Assembly: GCA_039199225.1 (NCBI GenBank)
Contig: JBCCSZ010000226.1
Coordinates: forward strand, 1-13,207
Direction: 5' to 3'
DNA from: JBCCSZ01 sp039199225
GTDB taxonomy: Bacteria > Bacteroidota > Bacteroidia > Chitinophagales > Saprospiraceae
Length of the DNA stretch: 13,207 nucleotides
Shown here: one piece after another, positions 6,741 through 13,207 of the stretch
Layout of the letters: every line of letters begins with the position of its first letter
Position numbering within the stretch: the stretch's first letter is position 1
Made by a program: the position numbers and the translations under genes
The notes under the pieces: model-generated
The model's input: only the letters and a program-made list of their open reading frames with translations
The model's database searches: none
Told to the model about the DNA's origin: nothing

Positions 6741-8380
6741 AGCGCTTTCCCACCACCTCCCAAGACAAAGACTATAGCCACTGGTTGTTCTTCGGCATTG
6801 TCTTGAGTTATTGTTGGCTGTATGCGCCCTTTGGCATCAACGAAACCGATGGTGGCTTCATCACGGCTTATGCCTGGCGCATGTTGGATGGCGAATGGCC
6901 CTATCGCGACTTCATCTATGTCCGTCCCCCAGGTTCTTTATGGCTTCGATACCTGGAAATGTCTCTAACGCCCACTTGGCTGGCTTTGCTGAGCGAGCGC
7001 CTTTTGTTTTACGGCAAAATGGCTTTGGCATCCTCCTTGGGAGCAGCTTTGCTGTTTCAAGGGCCTCAGCGCTGGTGGGGAGCTACTTTGGCCTTTGTCG
7101 TATCAGTCCACAACTACCCGGCGGCGGCCTGGCACACGGTGGATGGTATTGTGTGGAGCGTGGCAGCGGTGTACTTGATTGCCAAGGCTGGGCGCTGGTG
7201 GTGGCTGGGCGCCTTGTGTGGTTTTATGGCTATGTTTTGTAAGCAGTCCTTTTACCCCTTGTTGCCGGTTTTGGTGGTTTTGGCCACCTGGCTGCAGACT
7301 TGGCGTCGGGGGCTAGGGGTTGGACTGGTAATACTTTTGCTTTGGGGACTATTTTTTACTGGCTTGTACGGCAACGGTCTCTTGGCGGATTATTTGGGGT
7401 GGACGAGCGGAGCGAGCTCCTTAGAAGAGGCTTTTCAGCGGGGCATCCTGGACTACTTCCGTTTGCATCCCTTGCTGTGGGGAGCAACGCTGCTGTTGAT
7501 TCCTGCCTTTCTGGGGCGCGAGTGGAAGGGCTTGGCTGGTATCTATTGTTGGTATGCCTTTTTACTGTTGCTGGTATTGATGTATGTTTGGCGCATTTAT
7601 CAAACACAGGACTTCACTGTTCCAGTGCAGGAAAGCCGCCTGTTATTTTTAATCGGCCTAGGCTATTTGTTTTGGCAAGGCATAGAATTTTGGCGAACGG
7701 GCCTGCCCATCCGGGAATGGGATCGGGAGGGGCAGCAATGGATTACGCTGGCCGCTTTGTTATCGATCAGTTGGATGGCTTCCATTAGTTGGGGCTATAA
7801 TTTTCCCATCCTTTTTTCCCTGCCAATGATTGCTGTAGGGATGCAGATTACGACCTTTTTGAATACTTCTCGCACTAGGAAATGGGGACCTTTATTGGGA
7901 TTGCTATTTTTGATGCTCCTGTTGATGAGCTTTCGGTCGGCCTATCAATTTGTCTATCGCGATGGGGTCCGCAGCCAGATGAGCTGTCGATTGAGCGAGG
8001 TTTATCCGCAATTGTACGGTATCCGGTCGACGCCAGCTACCTGCGCCAAGTATAAAGAATTAAAGCAGTTGTATCAAAAATATGGCGATTGTTTTAGTGT
8101 GTTGCCAGCCTTTCCATTGGCCCACTACCTCAATCAAGGCGTCAATCCCTTACCGTTGGATTGGGTGATTCGACCAGAGTACAATGGACAAAAGGAAGTG
8201 ATGGAAGGCAGTTTGGAGACGATGGAGAGCTGTTTCATTTTCGTGGAGCGAGCATATGGCGATGAGCAGCTACAATCTACCAAATTTGAAAGTACCTGGA
8301 AGGTCAAAACGCAATGGCGCATGATAGAAAAAGGAACCCACTTTGAGGTGTATGTTCTTCCGGATGTATTAGGCGAGTAA
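6737..8380 (+). CDS. Polytopic GT-C-like membrane glycosyltransferase, candidate for lipid-linked pentofuranose transfer
   Basis: A 547-residue inner-membrane protein with roughly 11-13 predicted spans between about residues 14 and 399 and a soluble C-terminal domain (about 400-547) with several cysteines. After the first span comes an acidic loop motif, NETDGG at 35-40, followed by GEWPYRDF and RPPGS at 52-67. This arrangement is typical of GT-C enzymes that take sugars from polyprenyl-phosphate donors on the periplasmic side, where the first-loop Asp/Glu acts in catalysis. The start is TTG at 6737, overlapping the TGA of the dprE1-like gene (TTGA). An in-frame stop at 6725-6727 leaves no ATG or GTG nearby, so translational coupling is likely. 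The coupling suggests it uses the product of the DprE1/DprE2 pathway, perhaps as an arabinofuranosyltransferase. That is inference; I recognise no specific family, and a flippase or other sugar transferase is possible. Confidence 0.65.
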   Translation: MKRFPTTSQDKDYSHWLFFGIVLSYCWLYAPFGINETDGGFITAYAWRMLDGEWPYRDFIYVRPPGSLWLRYLEMSLTPTWLALLSERLLFYGKMALASSLGAALLFQGPQRWWGATLAFVVSVHNYPAAAWHTVDGIVWSVAAVYLIAKAGRWWWLGALCGFMAMFCKQSFYPLLPVLVVLATWLQTWRRGLGVGLVILLLWGLFFTGLYGNGLLADYLGWTSGASSLEEAFQRGILDYFRLHPLLWGATLLLIPAFLGREWKGLAGIYCWYAFLLLLVLMYVWRIYQTQDFTVPVQESRLLFLIGLGYLFWQGIEFWRTGLPIREWDREGQQWITLAALLSISWMASISWGYNFPILFSLPMIAVGMQITTFLNTSRTRKWGPLLGLLFLMLLLMSFRSAYQFVYRDGVRSQMSCRLSEVYPQLYGIRSTPATCAKYKELKQLYQKYGDCFSVLPAFPLAHYLNQGVNPLPLDWVIRPEYNGQKEVMEGSLETMESCFIFVERAYGDEQLQSTKFESTWKVKTQWRMIEKGTHFEVYVLPDVLGE

Positions 8381-8584
8381 ATCTTTTCGCTTCAGGAAGT
8401 AGGCAGTGCCACTCAAGCCCCAGGTGGAGAGGATCAAAAAGAGCCACAGCCATTTGTCTCTTTGGTATTTGAAAGGACTGAATAGGACGTGAACCAAGGC
8501 CAACAGGCCGATGACAAAAAAGAGGCAGATCGTCGCATTCCATATAGCCAGCGGCGGGTTGAACAGGAAGATGCTCGTCATCAT
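8369..8584 (-). CDS. Small two-span membrane protein, PLDc_N-like
   Basis: A 71-residue protein with two predicted membrane segments (about 13-34 and 44-62) separated by a short basic loop FKYQRDKW, and a basic tail KRKDLLA. The order hydrophobic span, charged loop, WLWLFLILSTWGLSGTAYFLKRK resembles the cardiolipin-synthase N-terminal (PLDc_N) domain that also occurs as a stand-alone small protein in Bacteroidota; no catalytic part is present. The start may be either of two adjacent ATGs (8584 or 8581). It converges on the GT-C-like gene and overlaps its last 12 bases. Function unknown. The overlap and good hydrophobic pattern favour a real gene, but short size keeps confidence moderate. Confidence 0.6.
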   Translation of the reverse strand: MMTSIFLFNPPLAIWNATICLFFVIGLLALVHVLFSPFKYQRDKWLWLFLILSTWGLSGTAYFLKRKDLLA

Positions 8585-8721
8585 AGATAGTTAATTCAGG
8601 TTGCGATGAATGATTCGCAAGTTAGTTAGTTTTGGTGGTCTTCTGTGCTGCGATTTAGCTGAAAGCGCTTAAAAATACCTAATTTACTCCACAATCGAAA
8701 AAAACTCAAGCATTTTAACCA

Positions 8722-9273
8722 ATGACAAAATTAGCTGTTTTATTGTTCGGCCTTTGCCTGATCTCTTGCGTGCCGAATGCTCCTGTTGAAAAAGAGGTGA
8801 CAATTCCGGCGGATTATCGCCCGGAAGCTGTCTTGGATAGCCTGGCCATTGAATTGCGTCCACCTTCCGCTCCAGTAGCCAATTACGTCAATGCTGTTCG
8901 CAGTGGGAAACTCCTCTTTTTAGCGGGTAAAGGTCCCAAAAAGGCGGATGGTCAAAACATTACCGGGCGCTTGGGCGAAGACCTGAGCATTGAGCAAGGC
9001 TATGAGGCTGCCCGCGTGGCAGGAATCAACCAGTTGGGGGTGTTGAAGGCGGAATTGGGGGATTTGAGAAAGGTGCGACGTATTGTCAAAGTGCGTGGAA
9101 TGGTCAATTCTACGCCCGATTTTACCGATCAATCCAAGGTCATCAATGGTTATTCCGATCTGATGGTCGAGGTTTTTGGCCAGCGTGGAAAGCATGCCCG
9201 GGCGGCCGTGGGCATGGCGGCCTTGCCTGGACACATCGCTGTGGAAGTGGAAATGATCGTCGAGCTTTGGTGA
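8722..9273 (+). CDS. RidA/YjgF-fold lipoprotein
   Basis: A 183-residue protein joining a lipoprotein signal to a YjgF/RidA-like domain. The N-terminus MTKLAVLLFGLCLISC carries a lipobox (LISC) with the lipidated Cys16, so the domain should sit in the periplasm or on the outer membrane. The region from about 43 to 183 follows the YjgF_endoribonc-like family: LRPPSAPVANYV, LFLAGKGP, a TGRLGEDLS segment at 81-89, VKVRGMVNS, INGYSDLMVEVFG, GKHARAAVG and VEVE. Arg160 and Glu175 align by spacing with RidA Arg105 and Glu120, which bind the carboxylate and a water in the enamine/imine deaminases. Classical RidA acts in the cytoplasm, so an exported form is of interest. It lies between the GT-C-like gene and dprE2 on the same strand, but with gaps of over 120 bases on both sides, so it is probably transcribed alone. 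Its substrate is unknown. Confidence 0.8.
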   Translation: MTKLAVLLFGLCLISCVPNAPVEKEVTIPADYRPEAVLDSLAIELRPPSAPVANYVNAVRSGKLLFLAGKGPKKADGQNITGRLGEDLSIEQGYEAARVAGINQLGVLKAELGDLRKVRRIVKVRGMVNSTPDFTDQSKVINGYSDLMVEVFGQRGKHARAAVGMAALPGHIAVEVEMIVELW

Positions 9274-9400
9274 AAATATGATTAAGTTTGTGGCTGGCTC
9301 AAGGTCCAAAGAAATGAAACAAAGATGGCCTGGAATGCTCCCCTCGGGGGTACGAGCTGTTTAAGCGAAGTTTCGATCAACAAAACCTAAATCCCTTTTT

Positions 9401-10126
9401 GTGACCCTCACCATTCTAGGCGCCACTTCCGACATCGCCCAAGCCCTGGCACATCGCTTTGCGCCCGCCGTCAGCAAGATGATTCTCAGTACGCGTCAAA
9501 ACGGGCGGCTAGATGCCTTTCAAAAGGATTTGCAAATCCGATATCCCAATCTGACACTTCAAATTGAACCCTTGGATGTCTTTGATCCGCAGCAAGAGCG
9601 ATGGGAGCATTTGGCCACCCAAACCAATCTGCTCATTTGCGCCATTGGCTACCTGGGAGATCATGGACAGGCGCAGCAAAATCCGGCCGAAGCCAACAGA
9701 ATTATCGGGGCCAACTATTCGGGATTGGTGCCAATTTTAAATACTTTTGCAGCCGACATGGAAAAAAGGGGAGAGGGAGGCATTATTGCCATTTCATCTG
9801 TCGCCGGAGAAAGAGGTCGGCAAAGCAATTATTTATACGGTAGTGCCAAAGCGGGCCTGACAGCTTATCTGAGTGGCCTTCGCAACTGGCTTTATGCCAA
9901 AAACGTCCATGTGATGACTGTTTTGCCTGGGTTCGTCGATACCCGCATGACAGCTCACTTGGAGCTACCTCCTTTGCTGACGAGCCGCCCGGACCAACTG
10001 GCAGACCTGGTCCATCGCGCCTGGCAAAAACGCAAAAACGTCTTGTACGTCATGCCGCGCTGGCGCTGGATCATGTGGGTGATCCGGAACATCCCCGAAT
10101 GGATATTCAAACGTCTCAAATTGTAA
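9401..10126 (+). CDS. dprE2: DprE2-type SDR (polyprenyl-phospho-2-keto-ribose reductase)
   Basis: A 241-residue short-chain dehydrogenase resembling DprE2, which reduces the 2-keto intermediate made by DprE1 to polyprenyl-phospho-arabinofuranose with NAD(P)H. Seen: the nucleotide-binding motif GATSDIA at 7-13, ANYSG at 104-108, and catalytic Ser133, Tyr146 and Lys150. Stretches that separate DprE2 from other SDRs are also present: SSVAGERGRQSNYLYGSAKAGL at 132-153, PGFVDTRMTAHL at 176-187 and the hydrophobic-basic end RNIPEWIFKRL at 229-239, which may associate with the membrane. The start is GTG at 9401; no ATG lies in frame between it and the stop at 9362-9364, and the motif begins at the expected distance. 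It is followed after 5 bases by the dihydroorotase-like gene. Unlike in mycobacteria, dprE1 is not adjacent but about 2.7 kb upstream. Confidence 0.85.
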   Translation: MTLTILGATSDIAQALAHRFAPAVSKMILSTRQNGRLDAFQKDLQIRYPNLTLQIEPLDVFDPQQERWEHLATQTNLLICAIGYLGDHGQAQQNPAEANRIIGANYSGLVPILNTFAADMEKRGEGGIIAISSVAGERGRQSNYLYGSAKAGLTAYLSGLRNWLYAKNVHVMTVLPGFVDTRMTAHLELPPLLTSRPDQLADLVHRAWQKRKNVLYVMPRWRWIMWVIRNIPEWIFKRLKL

Positions 10127-10131
10127 GCGCG

Positions 10132-11400
10132 ATGCTGTTGATCAAAAACGCTGTTATTGTAGACCCTGGTCATTCGCTGAATGGTCGGAAAAGAGATATA
10201 CTGATCGAAGAGGGAGTAATTACGGAGATCAAAAGTCGTCTGAAGGTAACAAATGCTGAAGTGATGGATGTCAAAGGTGCTTGCGTTTCCCTGGGCTGGC
10301 TTGACATGGGGGTACACACTGGCGACCCGGGCTTCGAACACCGCGAAAACTTCCAAACAGTGGCCAAAGCTGCTGTCGCTGGTGGATTTACGGCCTTGGC
10401 CTGCTTGCCCAATACCCAACCGGTTTTGCACTCTAAATCAGAGGTTCAATACGTACGCAACAGTACCCGCACCAGCTTGGTAGACTTTTATCCCATCGGA
10501 GCCGTATCCCGCAATTGTGAAGGAGTAGACATCACCGAAATGTACGATATGTATCATTCCGGAGCGGTCGCTTTTTCCGATGGCAGCCATGCCATTCAAA
10601 ACAACGGACTGATGATGCGCGCTTTGCAATATGTCAAAGCCTTCGATGGTGTCATTCTCAACCAACCGCACGATCTATCGATTGCCGCCAATGGCCAGGT
10701 CCACGAGGGCAAGGTCAGTACGCTGATGGGCATTCGAGGCATCCCGGATATGGCTGAAGAGATGATGGTACAACGCGACCTCTACCTGGCAGAATACACG
10801 GATTCGAGGGTACACATCGCCAATGTTTCTACTGCCAACTCAGTGGCCTTGATCCAACAGGCCAAACGCAAAGGGGTCAAGGTGACCGCCTCCGTGGCCG
10901 TCCTGAACCTAGCGTTCGACGATGCCGTGCTGCTGGACTTTGATCCGGCCTACAAGGTACTCCCTCCGTTGCGTCGCAAATCAGACATCAATGCCCTCAA
11001 AAAGGGACTCAAGAACGGGACCATCGATATGATTGCTTCCAACCATACGCCTTTGGAAGAAGAAGCCAAAAACTTGGAGTTTGCCTATGCCTCCTTTGGA
11101 AGTATCGGTCTGGAAAGCTGTTATGCCCTTTGCAATACAATTTTGGGGGACTTTCTAGGGACAGATGCCATCGTGCAATTGCTTTCGCATCGTCCCAGAC
11201 AATTGCTTCGCCTGCCCATCCCCGCGATCGCAAAGGGGGCAAGTGCCAACCTGACCATCTTTGATCCAAAAGAAGCCTGGACATTCGAACCATCCGACAT
11301 TCGCTCGCGTTCCAGCAATACCCCATTGGTCGGCCACCAGCTCACGGGCAGAGTTAAAGGAGTGGTGAACAACGGTCTTTGGCAGGAGGTAAACAAATAG
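10132..11400 (+). CDS. Dihydroorotase-like amidohydrolase, probably without the normal metal site
   Basis: A 422-residue member of the dihydroorotase branch of the amidohydrolase superfamily, recognised by overall order: MLLIKNAVIVDP at the N-terminus, DMGVHTGDPGFEHRE at 58-72, GGFTALACLPNTQPV at 84-98, YDMYHSGAVAFSDG at 138-151, HEGKVSTLMG, NVSTANSV and KGASANLTIFDP. True enzymes form carbamoyl-aspartate/dihydroorotate chemistry with metal ligands in DxHxH, HCED, HxSTA, HHL and DHAP motifs. Here these read D-M-G-V-H (58-62), NQPHD (177-181), NVSTA (231-235), VLNL (257-260) and SNHTP (303-307), so most ligands and the catalytic Asp are gone. Related Bacteroidota proteins carry similar losses, and inactive dihydroorotases that support aspartate transcarbamoylase are known elsewhere. 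The frame is open from 10075, but the ATG at 10132 gives the family N-terminus and a 5-base gap after dprE2. It may be structural or have another activity. Confidence 0.8.
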   Translation: MLLIKNAVIVDPGHSLNGRKRDILIEEGVITEIKSRLKVTNAEVMDVKGACVSLGWLDMGVHTGDPGFEHRENFQTVAKAAVAGGFTALACLPNTQPVLHSKSEVQYVRNSTRTSLVDFYPIGAVSRNCEGVDITEMYDMYHSGAVAFSDGSHAIQNNGLMMRALQYVKAFDGVILNQPHDLSIAANGQVHEGKVSTLMGIRGIPDMAEEMMVQRDLYLAEYTDSRVHIANVSTANSVALIQQAKRKGVKVTASVAVLNLAFDDAVLLDFDPAYKVLPPLRRKSDINALKKGLKNGTIDMIASNHTPLEEEAKNLEFAYASFGSIGLESCYALCNTILGDFLGTDAIVQLLSHRPRQLLRLPIPAIAKGASANLTIFDPKEAWTFEPSDIRSRSSNTPLVGHQLTGRVKGVVNNGLWQEVNK

Positions 11401-11443
11401 GCCCTCGCTGGTAAGCCCGAAAAGTTGATACGATAAATTTCTG

Positions 11444-11983
11444 ATGCCTTCTATGAAAAGAATTATGATCATCGGCTGCTGCGGTGCTGGTAAGTCGACC
11501 TTGTCGCGGAAGTTACACCAGCAAACCCAGCTGCCGCTCATTCATTTAGATCAGTATTACTGGAAGGATGGCTGGGTAGAATCCGAGAAGGAAGAATGGG
11601 AAGCGTCTGTCACAGCCCTTGCCGCAAAAGACCAATGGATCATCGATGGCAATTACAATGGTACAGTGGACATCCGCCTGAAACGAGCCGATACGATCGT
11701 CTTTATGGACTACCCCACAATCATCTGCCTTTGGCGTGTCATCTTACGGATTTTGAAAAACTACGGCAGGGCTAGAGCCGACATGCAAAAAGGATGTCCA
11801 GAGCGCTTCAGCCTATCTTTTTTGCTGTTCGTCTTGCACTTCAGACGTGACCGCCGCCCCACGCTCCTCAAAAAAATGGACAAATGGAAAGACCAAAAAC
11901 AGCTCATCATCCTACAAAACGATGCTGCCGTAAGTCATTTCTTAGATACTCTTCCGCTGAACAATAAGCAGCCCCAAAAGTAA
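11444..11983 (+). CDS. P-loop NTPase of the FlaR / DNA-topology-modulation family
   Basis: A 179-residue adenylate-kinase-like P-loop protein. Seen: a beta strand then Walker A GCCGAGKST at 11-19, HLDQYYW at 34-40 followed by DGW, WIIDGNY at 65-71, and IVFMDYP at 85-91. This order (P-loop, LD..YW, DGNY, D-P) is that of proteins annotated as FlaR or topology modulation protein, likely small-molecule or nucleotide kinases whose substrate is not established. A basic region (about 101-150, rich in Arg and Lys) would form the lid. The listed start is ATG 11444; ATG 11453 gives the more typical MKRIMI beginning and is equally possible. A TAAATTTC at 11434-11441 resembles a -7 box and would favour 11453. 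It lies 43 bases after the dihydroorotase-like gene on the same strand and may be co-transcribed with it. Confidence 0.78.
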   Translation: MPSMKRIMIIGCCGAGKSTLSRKLHQQTQLPLIHLDQYYWKDGWVESEKEEWEASVTALAAKDQWIIDGNYNGTVDIRLKRADTIVFMDYPTIICLWRVILRILKNYGRARADMQKGCPERFSLSFLLFVLHFRRDRRPTLLKKMDKWKDQKQLIILQNDAAVSHFLDTLPLNNKQPQK

Positions 11984-11984
11984 A

Positions 11985-12047
11985 AATCCCCAATCACCAA
12001 ATCCCCGATCACCCAATCACTCAATCCCCAAACCACCGATCACCCAA
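11985..12047. repeat. A/C-rich degenerate repeat between convergent genes
   Basis: The 65-base gap between two convergent stops is almost free of G on the plus strand and is built from variants of AATCCCC and GATCACCC. CCGATCACCCAA occurs exactly at 12005-12016 and 12036-12047 (31 bases apart), and AATCCCCAA at 11985-11993 and 12023-12031 (38 apart). The minus strand has five runs of three or four Gs, with loops of 5 to 13 bases. No hairpin with a T-tail was seen. It may be a low-complexity expansion, or act as a bidirectional transcription stop or structure-forming element. Confidence 0.6.
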
Positions 12048-12048
12048 C

Positions 12049-13104
12049 TCACTCCTCATCCAACTTCAACTCGTCTGTATAGTAAAGCTGCTTTTGCACG
12101 CCGAGGTAGTATTTCCCAAAAAAGTAGCGAATGTTGTTGTAGGCACCCAGATCGTCGGTAAAGGCTTCATTGAGTCTGACCTTTTTGATTTTCAGCAGAT
12201 CGTCTTCTGCCATGCTGAAGGGAGCGCCTGTGAACCGTTGGGTAAAAACCTCATTGTTGACGTGTTCGACGTAGATCAATTGAGTGGGATCATTGTCTGC
12301 GTTGTCTCGGTTCCAGCTGAGGCCATTGTCTTCTGAGAGGAAAAGGCCCCCTCCGGCTCCGGTGCCATAAATCTTGTTGTCTTGCTCGAAGAGATCGAAT
12401 ATCCATTGATTGGTTACGTGTTCGATGGTGCCTTGTGGCGTGATTCGGCTGACGCCATTGGTGGAGGTCACATAGTAGTTGCCACCGACAAATCGCACAT
12501 TGTGTAGGCCATCCGGATCGACGGGTTGGTCATCCACTTCGACGGTCTGGCGCAGGTTGATGGATTCGAAGGCAGAATTGGTGCCGTTCAATCGGATGTC
12601 GAACAAGGCGAAAGTATAGATGTTTTTGCTGTCGTTTTCGAAGGGAATGAGTATTTGTGTACCATCGTTGTTAAAAGCACTGGTATACCGACCCTTTGAA
12701 AGATGCGACAGCAAATCTCCTATTTGCTGTTCCAGATCGTCCACCCTGATGTATTCGACTTCATCGGCGACTTTGGTCAGGTGAAATTCGATGACCTGCG
12801 CTGTATCCAATCGGGTGGTGCGCACAAAAATATTTTCCGATAAGCTGGGGCGCCCAAAAAAGCGGCTGGGCAGTTGAATTTGCCGTCGTTCAGTGACCTC
12901 GTTGTTATTATCGATGCGGACGAATTCATCGTCTGAGATGATGTAAAACTGAGCAATGCCATTGTACATATTACGGATGGGCGTTATGAGTTCGTCGCTA
13001 AAAACTTCTTCCCAGGGGTCTGGAATTTTGGCAGGAGGCTTAATCAGGCAGGATTGGAAAAAAAATACGCATAGAATGCCCAAAAGTGTAGCTATATGTC
13101 TCAT
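12049..13104 (-). CDS. Lipoprotein with an Asp-box motif, probable beta-propeller-like protein
   Basis: A 351-residue protein of unknown function. The N-terminus MRHIATLLGILCVFFFQSC has a basic start, a hydrophobic core and a lax lipobox ending at Cys19; the following residues LIKPP lack the acidic run linked to surface export in Bacteroidota, so the periplasmic face of a membrane is more likely. The rest is rich in beta strands with Asp, Asn and Gly turns, and contains one clear Asp-box SEDNGLSW at 257-264, the turn motif of BNR/sialidase and sortilin-type propellers. Repeated phrases such as GGNYYVTSTNGVSRI and QDNKIYGTGAGGGLFL look like propeller blades. No catalytic site was recognised. 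It ends in a very acidic tail (DELKLDEE). The stop is 65 bases from the convergent FlaR-like gene. A weak -7-like GATATTTG lies upstream at 13122-13129 on the minus strand. Confidence 0.7.
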   Translation of the reverse strand: MRHIATLLGILCVFFFQSCLIKPPAKIPDPWEEVFSDELITPIRNMYNGIAQFYIISDDEFVRIDNNNEVTERRQIQLPSRFFGRPSLSENIFVRTTRLDTAQVIEFHLTKVADEVEYIRVDDLEQQIGDLLSHLSKGRYTSAFNNDGTQILIPFENDSKNIYTFALFDIRLNGTNSAFESINLRQTVEVDDQPVDPDGLHNVRFVGGNYYVTSTNGVSRITPQGTIEHVTNQWIFDLFEQDNKIYGTGAGGGLFLSEDNGLSWNRDNADNDPTQLIYVEHVNNEVFTQRFTGAPFSMAEDDLLKIKKVRLNEAFTDDLGAYNNIRYFFGKYYLGVQKQLYYTDELKLDEE

Positions 13105-13207
13105 GGATTGTTTCTTTTTTGCAAATATCCGTTATTAAATTATAAACTGCTAATTCTGGCGGTTTTTCCCCAATTTATTATATCCGGAATCCGAAAATTC
13201 AAAATTG

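Noticed and set aside
9337..9357. Possible hairpin (GCTC...GAGC with a CCC/GGG inner stem) as a terminator after the lipoprotein gene
   Set aside because: The stem is broken by a 3-base bulge, and no T-run follows, so a terminator call is not supported.
10075..10131. Longer start for the dihydroorotase-like gene
   Set aside because: It overlaps the conserved C-terminus of the DprE2-like protein in another frame and adds residues that the family lacks.
11988..12045. G-quadruplex on the minus strand of the repetitive spacer
   Set aside because: Five G-runs are present but most loops are 11-13 bases, longer than in usual quadruplex motifs.

Overview
The window looks like ordinary chromosome from a member of the Bacteroidota, probably near the Saprospiraceae/Lewinella group. 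This is inferred from several things: -7 elements of the TAnnTTTG type in front of several genes, no obvious Shine-Dalgarno sequences, a small outer-membrane barrel whose signal peptide ends in Ala-Gln, two lipoproteins, and the Bacteroidota form of a dihydroorotase-like protein. No rRNA, tRNA, CRISPR array, insertion sequence or phage gene was seen. Coding density is high and no gap exceeds 300 bases.

Layout. Positions 1-152 hold a probable promoter for fabG (153-899, fatty-acid synthesis). A 190-base gap with a clear 11-bp inverted repeat precedes a secreted beta-barrel protein (1090-1791). A 1170-residue SWIM/SNF2 helicase (1815-5327, minus) follows, convergent with the barrel gene. It is divergent from a DprE1-type FAD oxidase (5406-6740, plus), and both probable promoters sit in the 78 bases between them. 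The oxidase overlaps by 4 bases a polytopic GT-C-like membrane protein that starts at TTG (6737-8380). A 71-residue membrane protein lies on the opposite strand at its 3' end. Next come an RidA/YjgF-fold lipoprotein (8722-9273), a DprE2-type reductase (9401-10126, GTG start), a dihydroorotase-like protein 5 bases behind it (10132-11400), and a FlaR-type P-loop protein (11444-11983). An A/C-rich repetitive spacer separates this last gene from a convergent lipoprotein with an Asp-box motif (12049-13104, minus).

How the genes may work together. The most interesting content is the DprE1/DprE2 pair. In mycobacteria these two enzymes epimerise decaprenyl-phospho-ribose to decaprenyl-phospho-arabinofuranose, the lipid donor of D-arabinofuranose. 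Here both signatures are strong, and the DprE1 homologue is translationally coupled to a multi-span protein with the topology and first-loop acidic motif of lipid-phosphate-sugar-using GT-C transferases. I infer a lipid-linked pentofuranose donor route with its own transferase in a Gram-negative bacterium. The prenyltransferase (UbiA-like) and phosphatase steps are not in the window. The dihydroorotase-like protein behind dprE2 lacks nearly all canonical metal ligands and is probably not a conventional dihydroorotase.
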